DNA of 64,000 nucleotides from Plasmodiophora brassicae. Lineage: Eukaryota > Endomyxa > Phytomyxea > Plasmodiophorida > Plasmodiophoridae. The position numbers and the translations under genes were made by a program. The stretch lies in NCBI GenBank assembly GCA_039704465.1, contig JASFAU010000019.1, positions 310,001 through 374,000 on the forward strand, given 5' to 3'. Each line of letters starts with the position of its first letter. The first letter of the stretch is position 1. The notes beneath the pieces were generated by a model. That model did not search any database. It saw nothing but the letters and a program-made list of their open reading frames with translations, and was not told the DNA's origin. Positions 1 through 11,765 of this stretch are shown here, one piece after another.

Positions 1-537
1 GGGCCGGGACCAACACTCCCGAAGGACACAAACTTGGCGTGTGCCCAATGCGGCAAGCAGCGGTCAAGGAAATGTTGCCTAGGGCGACACCTGACACGCC
101 CTTCCAAGGGGCGTGGACAGACCACATCCAGCTCGGTTCCTGAGGCTACAACCGTTCGGTGTGGCTATTGCGGCAATCCGCAGCGAAACGATGAGAGCGT
201 TAGACTGCACAAGAACGATTACCTGGGTAGCGGCACGTCAACCTGGCCACCGGCGGACATCGTCAGCTGCACGATTGACTTTGCTAGGCAGAAGTTGGTA
301 CCGGACGATCAACACCGACGCACGACGTCCAACGTTGGTGCTGGGGCGACAACATCCAGCTCGTTCCCGAAGGACCCACACTTTACGTGTCCCCAATGCG
401 GCAAGCAGCTATCCAGCAAACCTGTCACGTCATTGCCAGGTGCGCCGGGGACCGACAATCTCCAGCTCGGTCCCGCAGGCCGGCACAACGGTTCGGTGAG
501 GTTCTTGCGGCGATCCGCAGGGAAACGATGAGAACTT
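1..537 (+). repeat. Degenerate tandem duplication encoding CxxCG motifs, 5' truncated
   Basis: Two diverged copies of a unit of roughly 340 bp are visible. The segment near 16-70 (CCCGAAGGACAC, then CAATGCGGCAAGCAGC) recurs near 363-417, and the segment near 115-200 recurs near 455-537. Read on the plus strand the first frame is open from base 1 to 531 with no ATG at its head, so any gene would begin outside the window. It encodes CAQCGKQ, CGYCGNP and CPQCGKQ, which look like zinc-ribbon halves. The last copy is out of frame relative to the first, which suggests decay. It could be a broken zinc-ribbon repeat protein or a non-coding repeat. Confidence 0.45.
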
Positions 538-1448
538 AAGACCGCACCAGAATCGCAGTTGCCCGTTCCTCAAGCATCAGAGGGAAGCCCAGAACTGTGC
601 AGACATCGCCCTTTCTAATGAACTGGCTGGCCCTATCTCGTATGATCTGGTGGCATGGTTCACAATTAGGAATGAGACGCCGCTGGCCCACTTGTGCGCC
701 CGTGGTCGGCAGGGGGCGCCACAGCAGCAGGAACGCTGACGGATCACCGGGCTGATACCCCGACACGAAACGACGCCATACAGCGACTTCCTGCAGGTGA
801 GAGGCACCTTGACCGCGACGATACCATTGACGGTTTTCCACATTGGTGCAATTCCACGGCTGACAAGGCGGATTGTTGCAGAATGGCATCGTGTTCAGTG
901 CGGAACTGAGAGGCGGGCAGAAAACGTCAGCTCCCGTAGGCAATGGCGCGAAACGTCGCCACCGCCAGACGGCGGTTCCCTGGCGGTGACAGGCAGGCGT
1001 ATAATCTGCAGGGCGTGCGAGCAGGCACCGTCAACTGGGAGGTGGTCGGCGCGAACGACGCGTTGCGCGTCTTTGACGACGGTACAGGCAGGCCTTGTCG
1101 CCGGAGCCGACGGCGCTGGCGGGTAGACGCGGCTCTCGAAACGGCGAGCGCGACGCGCCAGCGAGGACGCCGGAAGCGAACGTACGCGTGCATCGTGGTA
1201 CGTATCCCAGGCACCAGTAGCGAAAGGATCCGCGCGGGGTGCCCGAGCGAGATGTTCTGCCAGCCAGGGCATTTGCAGGCAGTCGCACAGCGGATCGTTG
1301 CAATCAGTATCAGGCGCTGGCCAGACACTATGGCAGGCAGTACAGACTCCGATCCGCCGGCTGGAATGACGTTCTCGTCATGAGCAGTGCTGTCACGGAG
1401 ATACTTTTGAGTTGTGACGAGGTACACGTCACATCAATGATCCGTCCA
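538..1448. other. Stretch without a supported gene
   Basis: Long frames are open on both strands, as is usual in this GC-rich DNA, but no start, splice pair or known domain could be defended. The minus strand carries Cys-rich pieces (CNNPPCQPWNC near 870, CATACKCPGW near 1280) that could be exons of a small cysteine-rich protein reading out of the window start. I could not join them. Confidence 0.3.
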
Positions 1449-1487
1449 TATTGGAGCCGTGACTAGTGCGATCAGACTGGATCGCAG
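1449..1487 (+). repeat. Fragment of a dispersed repeat
   Basis: The motif GTGCGATCAGACTGGATCGC, preceded by TTGGAGCCGTG, also occurs at 14764-14800 and, slightly diverged, at 14849-14885. It marks a third, partial copy of the repeat into which the pogo element is inserted. Confidence 0.6.
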
Positions 1488-1499
1488 AACAACGAATAG

Positions 1500-1591
1500 A
1501 TGGCAGCGGGTCGACCCGACCCGACCCGACTCACCCGTGGGGGTTCCCAGTCGACCCGGGTCAGACCCGCCGCGCCCGGCCGTGACCCGGG
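1500..1591. repeat. GACCC/GGGTC-rich simple repeat, left array
   Basis: Short GACCC, GGGTC and CCCGGG motifs are repeated up to the left edge of the gypsy element. A related array lies at 12491-12632, on the far side of both LTR elements. The two may be subterminal arrays of one older element (see the findings). Confidence 0.7.
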
Positions 1592-1788
1592 TGTTCATCC
1601 AGAGTACCAGTACTCAGATGATGCTGCTCAGATGCTGCTGCCACCCGGTCACATGATCATGACCGTACTCGACCCCGCAGCGGCCCTTGCTGTGACGATC
1701 CTGTCCAAATACATCAGTTCGTTATATCACCAGGCGCCGACTCTTGCGACCGACCGCCCCCGTAGTGGGCAGCGGCGGCGTTAGCACA
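1592..1788 (+). repeat. 5' LTR of the gypsy element
   Basis: Starts TGTTCATCCAGAG and ends GGCGTTAGCACA. It matches the 3' LTR over its full 197 bp as far as I can compare by eye, implying a recent insertion or recent gene conversion. Confidence 0.95.
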
Positions 1789-1831
1789 GAAGCTTCTTGC
1801 GCAAAGAGCCCCAAGCAAACGAACTCACTTA

Positions 1832-4196
1832 ATGGCAGGAGGTGGCCGCAGAGCGCCCGTTCGTCTACAGATGGAGGACGACGCCAGGACCAACTCCGAC
1901 GCCGAGGCCAAGGAGCATGAATCGTCGACAGATGACGAAATCGATCGAGGGCTTCAGTCAACAAACCTGCACGGTAAGAGCCCGATCTTTATGCCTTTGA
2001 AACCGCCCATCCTACGTACCCTGAGCCTTACGGCCAAGGACGGAATTAACGATTTCCTCAAGAAATATAGGAAACACGTCGAGATCGTTAACGAGCGCCG
2101 ACTGATCTACAAGGAGGATATTCATCCGCCAACGGTGAAGTCATGCATTACCGAGGACGTCCTCAAAGGGATGTCGAAATATCGCCTACGTCGTCAACCC
2201 GCCAGCACGATCACGGATGGCGACATCATGAGCTACTTGAGGTCAGTCCAACGCAGGGAGGCTGATGTCGAGAGTTCGACAGACATCAAGGCGCTTCTCA
2301 CGAAGACAGTGGTCATGAACCTGTCAATCAAGAGTATTGAGGAACGTGTCACGTCTTTCTTCGCCAAGTTCGATGAGCTAATCGACGACTATGGGCTACA
2401 AGACACATACGCCAAAGGAACGAAAGGAACCAAGCGCAAGATCAAGGTATTACGCGGAGGTATCCGTCCCACTGACCTTGCGGTTCTAGTCGAACGCGCG
2501 ATCGAGTTCGGAGGGTGCAGGGACGCTGAGAAGGACGAGCTCAAATTCTTCGACCTCGTCGACCGTCTTGCCAAAGAGCAGGACAAACACTTCCGGCTGC
2601 AAGCTGAGAAGAAGAAGTCTCCAGCGCAGACCGTGTCCCCACCTGCAGGTAAGAAAGGTAAGGACGTTGTTGCTCCGAATAGGAATGGCGGCAAGCACCC
2701 GACAAATTCGATCGGACTCAAGACAGCTCAATCGTCCACATCGCAAACGAAAGATGAATCGAGGGACATCCCCGAGCACATCCGAAAACGCTTCGAAGGT
2801 AAGGATCCTCCAAAGGCAGGTTGCCTAATCTGCAAGGAGCAGCACTGGGTCCAAGTGTGCCCGAAGGCAACACAAGGAGAACGCAAAGCTGCCATTGAAA
2901 AGTTCCAGAAAGAGCGCAAAGAGAAGGAGGAGAGTAAGGGCAACGCAGACGCGGCAAAGCGCATGGGCCCGCCGTCGCTGTCAACACCGTCCCCTATGAG
3001 ACTTCGCTTCCAGAACTCGCTCGACCTTCCATTCGAAGCCGATAGTGGTGCGACGAAGACCGTCATTTCGCAATCGCAACTGCTACGGATTCAAGCCATC
3101 CAGCATGTCCCAGTCAAAGTGTTCGACCATCCAACGGAGGCGAAACTTGCAACGATCGGGGCTACGACAACAATTGTCGCCACAGCGATCGTGGACATCA
3201 CCATTGTCCCACCTTCCCATGGCAAACCTGCACATCTACGCGGGCGGGAAATCAACGTATGTCGCGAAGACCTATCTGATGACATTGTCCTTTTAGGAGC
3301 CCCGGAACTGGACGCGTTGGGTATCAATCCAGCTACACAACTGAAGGAGATGTTAATCGAGGCAAATGGTCCTATCATCATCGAAGCGGATCCGACCCCG
3401 GAACGTCACGCCCCAGGTGGTCAAGGGATCACGATGAGAGCGGTAAGACACCCGGAGGTAAGTGGAACAACTCGCGATCATGAGCCCCAATTGGACACCA
3501 ATGATCCGGGTGACGACTATGATGTCGAAATCGGAGAACACTCCGATACAGACGTGGACAGGGCAATAGACCGGATGATACAACGTGCAACTGACTCCGG
3601 TTTCCCTAACGATCAAGTCCCGCGTCTACGCACAACTGTCAATCGACACAAAGACATATGGCGAACGAAGCTTGGCCGTGATCCACCTGCGAAAGTAAGT
3701 CCACTGAAACTACACTTCAAAGCAGATGCTCGTCCTGTTCGTTGCCGAACACGAAGGTATACCCTCGAACATCAAAAATTCATGGATGATCACGTAGGAA
3801 CCTTGGCGGAAAACGATTTTGTGTACCGCAATCCGCACAGCAGGTACGCGTCGCCGTGTCTGGTCGTCGACAAGAAGGACACGGAGGTTCGCGGCCATCG
3901 GCTGACCGTCGACATCAATGAAGCCGTCAACAAACAGACCGAACGCATTGCATGGCCGATGCCTCACATCGACATCATCCTGACCTACCTACGTTCCGCG
4001 ACCATCTTCATGCTGTTCGATGCCTTTAAAGGCTATTGGCAATTTCCGTTGCACCCTGATTCGCAGGAGGCCTGCTCGTTCATGACGCACATCGCCACGT
4101 TTACACCCAGGCGCATCATCCAGGGAATCGCTGATTGCGTGTTTGCGTTCCAGGCGGGAATGCAACAGGTGTTGGGGAAACTTCTATATTCTGCGC
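1832..4196 (+). CDS. Gypsy Gag, protease and first part of reverse transcriptase
   Basis: An ATG at 1832 lies 43 bp past the 5' LTR. Gag occupies about residues 1-380 and carries a zinc knuckle of the form CX2CX3HX4C (CLICKEQHWVQVC, around residue 332). The aspartic protease active site reads DSGA at about residue 404. The RT begins near residue 620 with typical gypsy blocks such as RLTVDINEAV and LFDAFKGYWQFPLHP. The frame then goes wrong near 4170-4200: the catalytic IDD block is one frame over, consistent with a missing base. The open frame runs on as nonsense to 4339. Confidence 0.9.
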
Positions 4197-5196
4197 CCTA
4201 CTCTGGATCGACGATATCCTCGGCTACGTATCTGGATTCGGAGCCTACATGGACACACTCGAATCTCTTCTCAACGCTTTCGACGAGTTTGGAGTTAAAC
4301 TCAACCCTGATCGCTGCCAGTTATATCTCACTTCAGTGACATGGTGCGGTCGCGTTATATCCGCTGATGGAGTGTCGTTCGATCGCTCGTATCTCAACGC
4401 CTTGCACGATCTATCAACTCCTATCACGGCTGCTGATCTCCAACAGTTCCTCTCGGGCCTCAATTGGGTCCGTTCTGTTATCCCTCAATTCGCGGCACAT
4501 GTTCATCCGCTACAGGATCTACTTCTGTCCGCTTCTCGTTCTGTCAGCAGTCTGAAGAAATCACACCTACGTCGAGTTCGTTTAGCCGACATCGGCTGGA
4601 CCACTGACCATCTCACCAGTTTCAATTCTCTGAAGCATCGTCTATCGGAGGCCATGACGCTGGCGCACCCCAAGGACGAATGGATCATGTGTCTCTTTCC
4701 GGATGCGAGTGACCGTTTCTGGTCTGTTTTCCTGTCGCAGATCCCTCCGGAAGATATTGATCTCCCGTACGGTGAGCAACACCACGAACCTTTGTCGTTC
4801 ATCTCGGGGACATTCCGTGGTTCTCAATTGAAGTGGGCGACCATTGAGAAGGAGGCCTACGCCATCATTGAAGGCTGCTATCGCCTCAGACACTTCATCT
4901 CTATGTCAAAGCTGGCACTTCGAATCTTCACAGACCACCGTAATTTGGTTTTCATTCTGAACCCAGCCTCGGTTGCACGAATTAGTCGGACGACCGGCGA
5001 TCGCTTGGAGCGCTGGCGACTTCAGATTATCGACCTAGATTTTCACATTGAGCACATTGCTGGGGAGGACAACGTTTGGGCCGACCTCGCCACGCGGTGG
5101 GGCGTCGCCCTGCAACCACTCTCCTCATTTTCCCTCCATCGTTCCGTTCTATTCGTCATATGGCAATTAATCTTGACTTCGACGATTACAAGATGA
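4170..5196 (+). CDS. Gypsy reverse transcriptase (C-terminal part) and RNase H
   Basis: The second frame starts with the RT catalytic motif WIDDILGY, followed by the thumb/connection region. RNase H then shows DAS, a later Glu (KEAYAII) and TDH, the usual gypsy-type residues, ending with EDNVWADLATRWG, which normally leads into integrase. The frame ends at 5196, while the real continuation lies in another frame from about 5110. It would be translated only by frameshifting, and no recoding signal was recognised, so mutation or assembly error is the simpler reading. Confidence 0.88.
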
Positions 5197-6722
5197 CCGA
5201 TGAGTTTATCTGGCCGTCTGTCGACGAGATTAGTAACGCTCAGACCGACTACATTCGCCAACACGACCTATCTGCCGTTTCCGATATTCTCCAACTCGAA
5301 GGGGACATGTCTCTCCACCTTAGCCCGGAATCTGGCTGGCGTACTCCAGACAATCAACTCTGGGTACCATCACATGCACTGCAGCTACGCATCGCAGTGA
5401 TTTCACATATGGGACTGTCTGGTCATCAACCTGCTGCATCGACTATTTCGAGCATCGCACAACTCTTCTGGTGGCCTGATCTGGATTCCTTTGTTCGTGC
5501 ATTTGTGGACAAATGCTTACACTGCCTACGCAACAAAGATTCGATGATTCCCCGACCTTTTGGCACGGCTATGCATGCGGACAAGCCCAATAAGGTCATC
5601 CACTATGACTTTCTGTTCTTATCCAAACCTCGTCCAGGCGATTCTCATCAACTTCGTTATGTTCTGGTTCTGAAGGACGACGCCACGGCATTCGTCGAGT
5701 TAATTCCTTGTCAATTCGCGGATCACAGCGTTGTCGCCGAATCTCTTCTGGATTGGTTCAAACGTTTCGGCATTGTTTTCCAACATGTCTCTGACCGCGG
5801 CACACACTTCAAAAACGCGGTTATCGCCGAGCTTAATAGCCGGTTACACTGCAACCATCATTTCACAACTGCCTACACACCTTGGGCGAACGGCACGGTT
5901 GAGGTTGTCAACAAGCGGCTTCTCTTTCTGCTGAAGTCCCTCCTCTCCGAGCTAAATCTTCCATTCCAGGATTGGCCGTATGTCCTTCCGCTGATCAACA
6001 TGACGGTAAATCACACTGTTCGATCAAGTGTGGGCTACGCGCCTGTCACGATGTTTACGGGTTTGCCACCCTCGACACCTATCTCGATTATCTTCAACAA
6101 ACGCATCGACGCGGTTATCGACGTACCGTTGACCCCTGACCGTCTCAAGGAAATGACGACGGAACTTATCGATTCTCTCGAGGACATGCACAAAGCAGTG
6201 GCACGTACACGCACCCATCTACGTGATCTCAAGCAACGCGCCCGGCGTCGCCGACGCAATGTTCGCGAGATCAACTTCACGACGGGCGACTATGTCCTCG
6301 TGGCCAACCATGGCAAGCACTCCAAGTCCGAGTACAACTGGACTGGACCTGCCCAGATTATCGACACCAGCAACGACTGGGTGTATCGAGTTCGAGATCT
6401 CTTGACTGATCGTATCTCAGATGTACACGCCCAGCGCTTAATGTTCTATGCAGATGCGCACTTGAATGTCACCTCTTCCCTGAAGCACAACATCGCGCTC
6501 ACCGGCGTGGCTTACCAAGTCAACGCAGTCGAGGACATTCGAGTCAATTCTACGTCAGGTGACACTGAACTACTGATCAACTGGATCGGATTCGATGCCA
6601 CCGACAATTCATGGGAACCTTACTCGGTCATGGCGGCCGATGTTCCTGATATCGTCAGGGCCTTCCTCGAACGACACGCCGAAGGAGACTCGCTCTGCTC
6701 ACGACTGTTAGCAGATTTCTAA
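5110..6722 (+). CDS. Gypsy integrase with C-terminal chromodomain
   Basis: The N-terminal zinc-binding HHCC domain reads H-x-GLSGH then CLHC. The catalytic triad is intact: Asp in IHYDFLF, Asp in VSDRGTHF, Glu in NGTVEVVNK. The last ~60 residues are a chromodomain, with YQVNAVEDIR, LLINWIGF and NSWEPY. In chromoviruses this domain directs insertion to particular chromatin; that is family knowledge and not shown here. The stop at 6722 lies 9 bp before the 3' LTR. Confidence 0.9.
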
Positions 6723-6731
6723 CACGGGGAG

Positions 6732-6928
6732 TGTTCATCCAGAGTACCAGTACTCAGATGATGCTGCTCAGATGCTGCTGCCACCCGGTCACATGATCAT
6801 GACCGTACTCGACCCCGCAGCGGCCCTTGCTGTGACGATCCTGTCCAAATACATCAGTTCGTTATATCACCAGGCGCCGACTCTTGCGACCGACCGCCCC
6901 CGTAGTGGGCAGCGGCGGCGTTAGCACA
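6732..6928 (+). repeat. 3' LTR of the gypsy element
   Basis: A 197-bp copy of the 5' LTR, beginning 9 bp after the integrase stop codon and ending TTAGCACA. Confidence 0.95.
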
Positions 6929-7119
6929 CCCACCGTGTTAATTCTGTGTTTAATCTAACGATGCTGTTAGGCAAATATCGGGGTCATCTGTGTCATCTAA
7001 GGAGTCCAGCGCCACGGCGATGGGAAATGAATCCACTGTGACCCCAGCTCCATCGAATGACGTCGCGCAGAGCCGTCTGACGTCAACTGCTTCATTGCGA
7101 ATTTCCACGGGCCGCGATG
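6929..7119 (+). pseudogene. hAT transposase remnant, left of the copia insertion
   Basis: Joined across the copia target duplication to 12266, the last ~14 codons (7081-7119, ending EFPRAAM) read straight into MARDFLGV, the hAT dimerisation domain. The frame upstream of 7081 has a stop at 7078-7080, so the gene was already degraded or has an unrecognised intron here. The rest of the transposase is missing, perhaps lost at the gypsy junction. Confidence 0.6.
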
Positions 7120-7299
7120 TGATTCATAATGGGAAGGCTAGCGACAGTGGCCGACCCATGAGTCACGACGACGTGACGCAACTGGTGCACAGTGGCGACC
7201 GTGCCACTGTGTGTGCGACGTCATGGGGACGTCGGCTTCCCCCACGTTAGATACACTGGGGACTTTCACTTTCCTAAGCGCTTCGAACTGCTTGAATCA
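7120..7299 (+). repeat. 5' LTR of the copia element
   Basis: 180 bp, bounded by the 7-bp inverted ends TGATTCA and TGAATCA and preceded by the target duplication CGATG. Confidence 0.95.
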
Positions 7300-7320
7300 G
7301 ATTAAGAGTCCCACTCTCTG

Positions 7321-8340
7321 ATGGCGACGATCCCAAGCATCCCAGCCGACCTGGCCCAAGCAGAGGCCGTGATCGCCCAGATAAGCGCTGCGCTGTCCGA
7401 GGCCCAGCGGCAGCAGGATCGGCTGGAGGCGGAGGTTGAACGTCTGCAAGCAGCGGCGGCCGGGAGCGGGACCGGCCAGCGCGAGAACGCGGCGCTCAAG
7501 GATCGTCTGGCGCGGCTGGAAGCTGCGCAGAAGGAAAGGCTGACGGGCCTGAAGGAGTCCGGCATCAAGATCTCCGTCCAGCTGAAGGGCAAGGACAATT
7601 ACCTGGTCTGGGCGTCGTCGATGACGACGATGCTCAAGAAGTCGGGCCTGCAAAAGGCCGTGGAGCCCGCGACGCGCGGGCACAACGAAGAGGCGTCGGA
7701 GCAAGAGAGGCTCCACGCAATGTACGCTATCAAGAAGAACGTGCATGAAGACGAACTTCCCTTGATACTCGACATACCCGACGACCGTCCGGACCTGGCG
7801 TGGAGCGCCATCCAGACGGAGTATTCCGGCCAAACGGGCACGGACCTGGCGATGTTCGACATTCTTCTGTCAACAACAAAGCTTAAGGCGGGCGCCGACC
7901 TCACGGAGACCAAGGCGCACCTGACGGCGATGCGCGACCTGGGCATCAACCTGGCCCGGGCGGATCCGAATCGGACGAAGACTGAGTCGGACATGGCGAC
8001 GAAGGTCCTTATCTCGCTGCCATACACCGAGTACAAGGACTTAGTCAACGCGATGCTGCGCGGTCCCATCGGAGAGCTGACGCAAAGCAAGGTCCGCGCA
8101 GAAGTGCTCGCTCAGTACAAGCGGGGAGCGATAGAGCGCGGCGACGACGACAGCGGCTCCTCGGCGGCCATGACGACGACGGGGTTCTCCCAAGCTGCTT
8201 CAACTGTGGAAAGGCTGGACACAGGGCGGCCGACTGCCGTAGCCGCAAGAAGACCGGCAACGCCGAGCGCGGCAAGGCCAGGAACGGCAAGCGGAAGGGG
8301 GGCAAAGAGGAAGGCGGTTCGGCGTCGATCGCGCTCCTGA
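7321..8340 (+). CDS. Copia Gag
   Basis: ATG at 7321, 21 bp past the LTR. The N-terminus is a predicted coiled coil (QQDRLEAEVERLQ region), followed by a copia Gag core with KGKDNYLVWASSM near residue 95. The CCHC zinc knuckle (CFNCGKAGHRAADC, DNA near 8190-8232) is in a different frame from the rest of Gag, so a one-base change lies just before 8190 and residues after about 290 of the open frame are artefactual. Confidence 0.88.
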   Translation: MATIPSIPADLAQAEAVIAQISAALSEAQRQQDRLEAEVERLQAAAAGSGTGQRENAALKDRLARLEAAQKERLTGLKESGIKISVQLKGKDNYLVWASSMTTMLKKSGLQKAVEPATRGHNEEASEQERLHAMYAIKKNVHEDELPLILDIPDDRPDLAWSAIQTEYSGQTGTDLAMFDILLSTTKLKAGADLTETKAHLTAMRDLGINLARADPNRTKTESDMATKVLISLPYTEYKDLVNAMLRGPIGELTQSKVRAEVLAQYKRGAIERGDDDSGSSAAMTTTGFSQAASTVERLDTGRPTAVAARRPATPSAARPGTASGRGAKRKAVRRRSRS

Positions 8341-9185
8341 CGAGCCTGGCGGGCGTCGAGGACGCGCCGCGGAAGGGCATCCGCGACTTCATCGTCGACA
8401 ACGCGGCGACGTGCGGCCACGTGTCCACCCACAAGGCGCACTTCGAGGAGCTGGACTTCATCGCCGACAAGGACCGGCCGACGATCGGCGGCATCGGCCC
8501 GCAGCGAATCAAGGTCCATGCCAGGGGCAACGTCCGCCTCAAGCTGGCTAACGGCAAGTCGATCACGCTGACAAACGTCGCGTACGCGCCAGATGCATCC
8601 GCGAACATCTTCGCGGTGCGTTCGGCACTCCTGCAGCTCGGCAAGGACGGCAAGACGGGCGCGGAGCACCATGAGCAGACGCGCTCAGCCCGGCTCCTGG
8701 ACGGGGCCGGAAGGACGATCGTGACCAGTACGGTCCGCAAGGGCCTGTACTACCTGGATCTGCACAAGGTCCAGGATTTCGAGTAGCGGGGGGGTGGCGC
8801 TGGCCGCCCCGATCACGATCATCCAAACCAGCCAGAAAACAAGAGCCCGAGCAAGGAGGAGCCGGCCGAGAAGAAGGAAACGCGCAAGCCCGCGGACGTA
8901 AAGCGCGACAGAACGATATCATTGGCGGAGGCGCACGCGAGGTGCGGCCACCTGTCCACGATCACGATCAGAAAGGCAGTCAAGAACGGGGCAATCACCG
9001 GTCTCAACATCGACGAGGCCGACCTGGCGAGCGACGAGGTGCCCAGGTGCAAGGTGTGCATCGAGGCCAACCTCAACCGAACGGCGATCCCGCGGAGACG
9101 GACACGGACGGTGCTCTCGAAGCTGCAGATCGTCGGGGCGGACCTGCAGACGTTCGACACCAGGTCGCATGACGGAAAGACGTAC
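8190..9185 (+). CDS. Copia zinc knuckle, protease, GAG-pre-integrase, start of integrase
   Basis: The frame opens with the zinc knuckle, then the protease active site as FIVDNAATCGH (DNAA in place of the usual D-S/T-G), a protease body to about 8786, and a stop TAG next to a run of G. The same frame resumes with the GAG-pre-integrase domain (HARCGHLST... CKVCIEA, an HHCC zinc site) at 8922. It then starts the integrase core with VGADLQTFDT, holding the first catalytic Asp. Continuity is broken by the stop at 8784-8786. Confidence 0.82.
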
Positions 9186-9840
9186 ATGGCGTGCTACGTT
9201 GACCGTTGACCACGCGACTGGTGTCGGTGCCACGGTCAACCTGGCAAATAAGGGTGACCAGGAGCAAGTCGTCATGGACGTGCTGACCCGGCTCGAGGTC
9301 ATGGGCGGCACACGCGTCGACACGTTCCGCGCCGACCAGGGCGGCGAGTTCACCTCGACGCGCCTGGCGAAGCTGCTGCGCGAGCGGGGAATCGCACAGG
9401 AGTTCAGCGACACGGACCGCCCGCACCAGAACGGTCTCGCGGAGACGTTCGGTGGCAAGATTGTCAAGATGATGCGCGCAGCTCGTGTCCAGTCAGGCGT
9501 CCCGCGCAAGTACTGGACCGAGAACGGGCGGCATCAGACGTGGGTAGCCAACCGCGTGCCGCTCCAACGACACGGCCACCGGACGACGCCAATCGAGGAA
9601 CTGACGGGGGAACAAGCAGACCTGTCGAGGGCGATGCCATTCGGTTGCGAGGCGTGGGTCAGGATCCGGCGGCAAAAAAGTGCAAGCTGGACGCCTGGAC
9701 GCCAGGGCGAGCGCGCGGTCCACATGGGGGTGTGCATCGACAAGAAGGCGTACCGGCTGCTGCTGTGGCACAGCCGCAAGATGATCGAGTCTTCGGACGT
9801 GGTCTTCTTCCCCAACGAATTCCCGTTCAAGGATGACAGC
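9175..9840 (+). CDS. Copia integrase core
   Basis: A different frame from the preceding segment carries the second catalytic Asp in RADQGGEFTS and the catalytic Glu in HQNGLAETFGGK, then KYWTENGRHQTWVANR and the copia-specific block ending SSDVVFFPNEFPF. The region after it (9840-10430) is low-complexity linker with Arg/Gln/Asp-rich text in every frame and cannot be assigned a frame. Confidence 0.85.
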
Positions 9841-10419
9841 GGCTCCCGCGGAGAGGAGACCCGCAAGCGCCAAGAGACGGCGCAAGCCCAGCTGCAAGGA
9901 GGCGGCGATGGCGGTCAAGACGATCGTCATGGGCAAGAAGACGACGGCGGTCGGGACGATCGCGTCGCACGACAAGACGACGGCGATCGAGAAGGTCGCG
10001 TCGGTCAACAACAGGGCGGCGGCCAGGATGGCCGCGCCATTCAGCGAGGCGGCGGCGGGGACGACCGTGCCAGGGAACTCGCAGGTGCCGGTGAAGACCG
10101 GCATGACGGACGCGATGAGCAAGCAGCTCAGGGCGGCGGGGATCGAGGACCTGCTGCTCAAGGCGTCCCTGAACCGAGGCGGTCGACGCGCATCAGAGGA
10201 GCGCGCTCGGTTTGTTTGCCGACGTGGACTACGACGGCGAAGCGCGGCGCCAGAGGGCGGCCAGCGCCAGGGCGGCAGCAGGGGCTGCCGACAACGTCGA
10301 CCAGGCGGCAGCAGCAGATGCTGTCGACCACGACAACGAGGCCAACGACGACCCGGACAACGAGGACCAGGTCAACCAGGACGAGGCGCTCGAGAACGAG
10401 GACAGCTACCTGGAGGAGG

Positions 10420-11765
10420 AGGACGCTGGCAACGCGTTCCTCACTGAGTACGAGGCCGAGAACGGGCCTGACCGGGACAAGTACCTGGCGGCGCAGGTCG
10501 AGGAGATGCAGTCGCTGAAGGAAGCGGGCACGTATGAGATCGTGGACCGCCCGCCCGACCGACGCTCAAGTGCTGCCAACAATGTTCGTGCACACGACGA
10601 AGCGCGACGAGGACGGGGAGATCACGCGCCACAAGGCCCGCTTCTGCGTCAAGGGATGCTGCGACAAGTTCAAGGGCCAGAAGGAGACGTACTCGCCGAC
10701 GCTCCGGTATGCGACGTTGCGCATCATGGTGGCGCTGGCGGCCATGCTGGGCGTGGTCATCCACCAGCTGGACGTTAAGACGGCGTTCCTGAATGGAGAC
10801 CTGCCGTACCCGATCTACTGTGAACAGCCGAAGAACTTCGTGGTCGGAGGACGCGGCAAGGTGATGAAGCTCCTGAAGGCGCTGTACGGCCTGGTCGAGG
10901 CGCCGAAGCTCTGGTACGATAAGCTCGTATCAGTTCTGTTCGAAATCGGCTTCACAAGGGTGACCGGCGACCCGTGCCTGTTCGTTATGTTCACGACGAA
11001 GGACGGCCGCAGACAGATCACGATCCTCGGGGTGTTCGTGGACGACTTTATGATGTTTGGCACGGATCCCGACGTCATCGAGTACGTCAAGGCAGCGTTG
11101 GGCAAGAAGTTCAAGATGAAGGACCTCGGCATCGCGAGATGGATCCTGGGGATGCGCATCAAGCAGGAGGCAACGCGCATCACGATCGACCAACAGCAGT
11201 ACGCCAAGGAGGTGGTCGCGCGGTTCCAGACCGACATCGACGAGGCAGCCGCCGGGCGCCGCTTGCGCGCGCCGGCCACGGCTCTGCCTGTCGGGCAGAT
11301 TATGCCCCGGCGAACCGACGGTGTTCCGCACCAGCATGAGCGGTACCGCGAGGGCGTTGGTTGCCTGGCGCATCTGTCGATCGGCACGATGCCGACAATC
11401 ACGCACGCGGTGTCGCAGCTGTCGCGTCACCTGAACAACCCGGGTCGGGAGCATTTCGAGGCGATGCTCCACGTGCTGCGATATGTCCAGAACAACACGG
11501 ATGTCGGCATCATCTACGCGAAGAGCAAGACACCGGCGACTGAATTCGACCCGATGGCACTGAACAAAGACAACGTGAAGGAGTCGGAGCCCCGGGCGGC
11601 GGTCGACTCGGACTTTGCGATGGACCCGGACACATCCAAGTCGGTCACGGGATTCATCGTCACGCTGATGGACGCAGCTGTGAGCTGGCGATCGAAGCAG
11701 CAAAGCCTGGTGCGACCTCCTCAGCGCACGCGGAGTACGTGGCGGCCAGCGAGCTGGCGCGTGAA
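10420..11765 (+). CDS. Copia reverse transcriptase
   Basis: The RT starts in one frame with AFLTEYEAENGPDR and EEMQSLKEAGTYEIVDRP (10434-10553), then switches frame near 10555. The catalytic blocks are QLDVKTAFLNGDLP and FVDDFMMFG (the YVDD-type box). The connection region continues to DSDFAMDPDTSKSVTGFIV at the start of RNase H, after which the frame changes again near 11710. Confidence 0.88.

Larger units (their letters stand above)
1592..6928 (+). mobile_element. Ty3/gypsy LTR retrotransposon, chromovirus type
   Basis: Two 197-bp LTRs (1592-1788 and 6732-6928) that I read as identical, both TG...CA, bracket Gag, protease, reverse transcriptase, RNase H, integrase and a C-terminal chromodomain, in the gypsy order. 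The chromodomain places it among the chromoviruses. There is no target-site duplication: the left flank ends CCGGG and the right flank begins CCCAC. No obvious TGG-type primer-binding site follows the 5' LTR. A purine-rich CGGGGAG precedes the 3' LTR. The polyprotein is interrupted by two frame changes, so this copy should not be autonomous if the sequence is right. Confidence 0.95.

Noticed and set aside
1592..6928. Reading the gypsy frame changes as programmed frameshifting
   Set aside because: They fall inside RT and at the RNase H/integrase border, without a slippery heptamer or other recognisable recoding signal; random indels are simpler.
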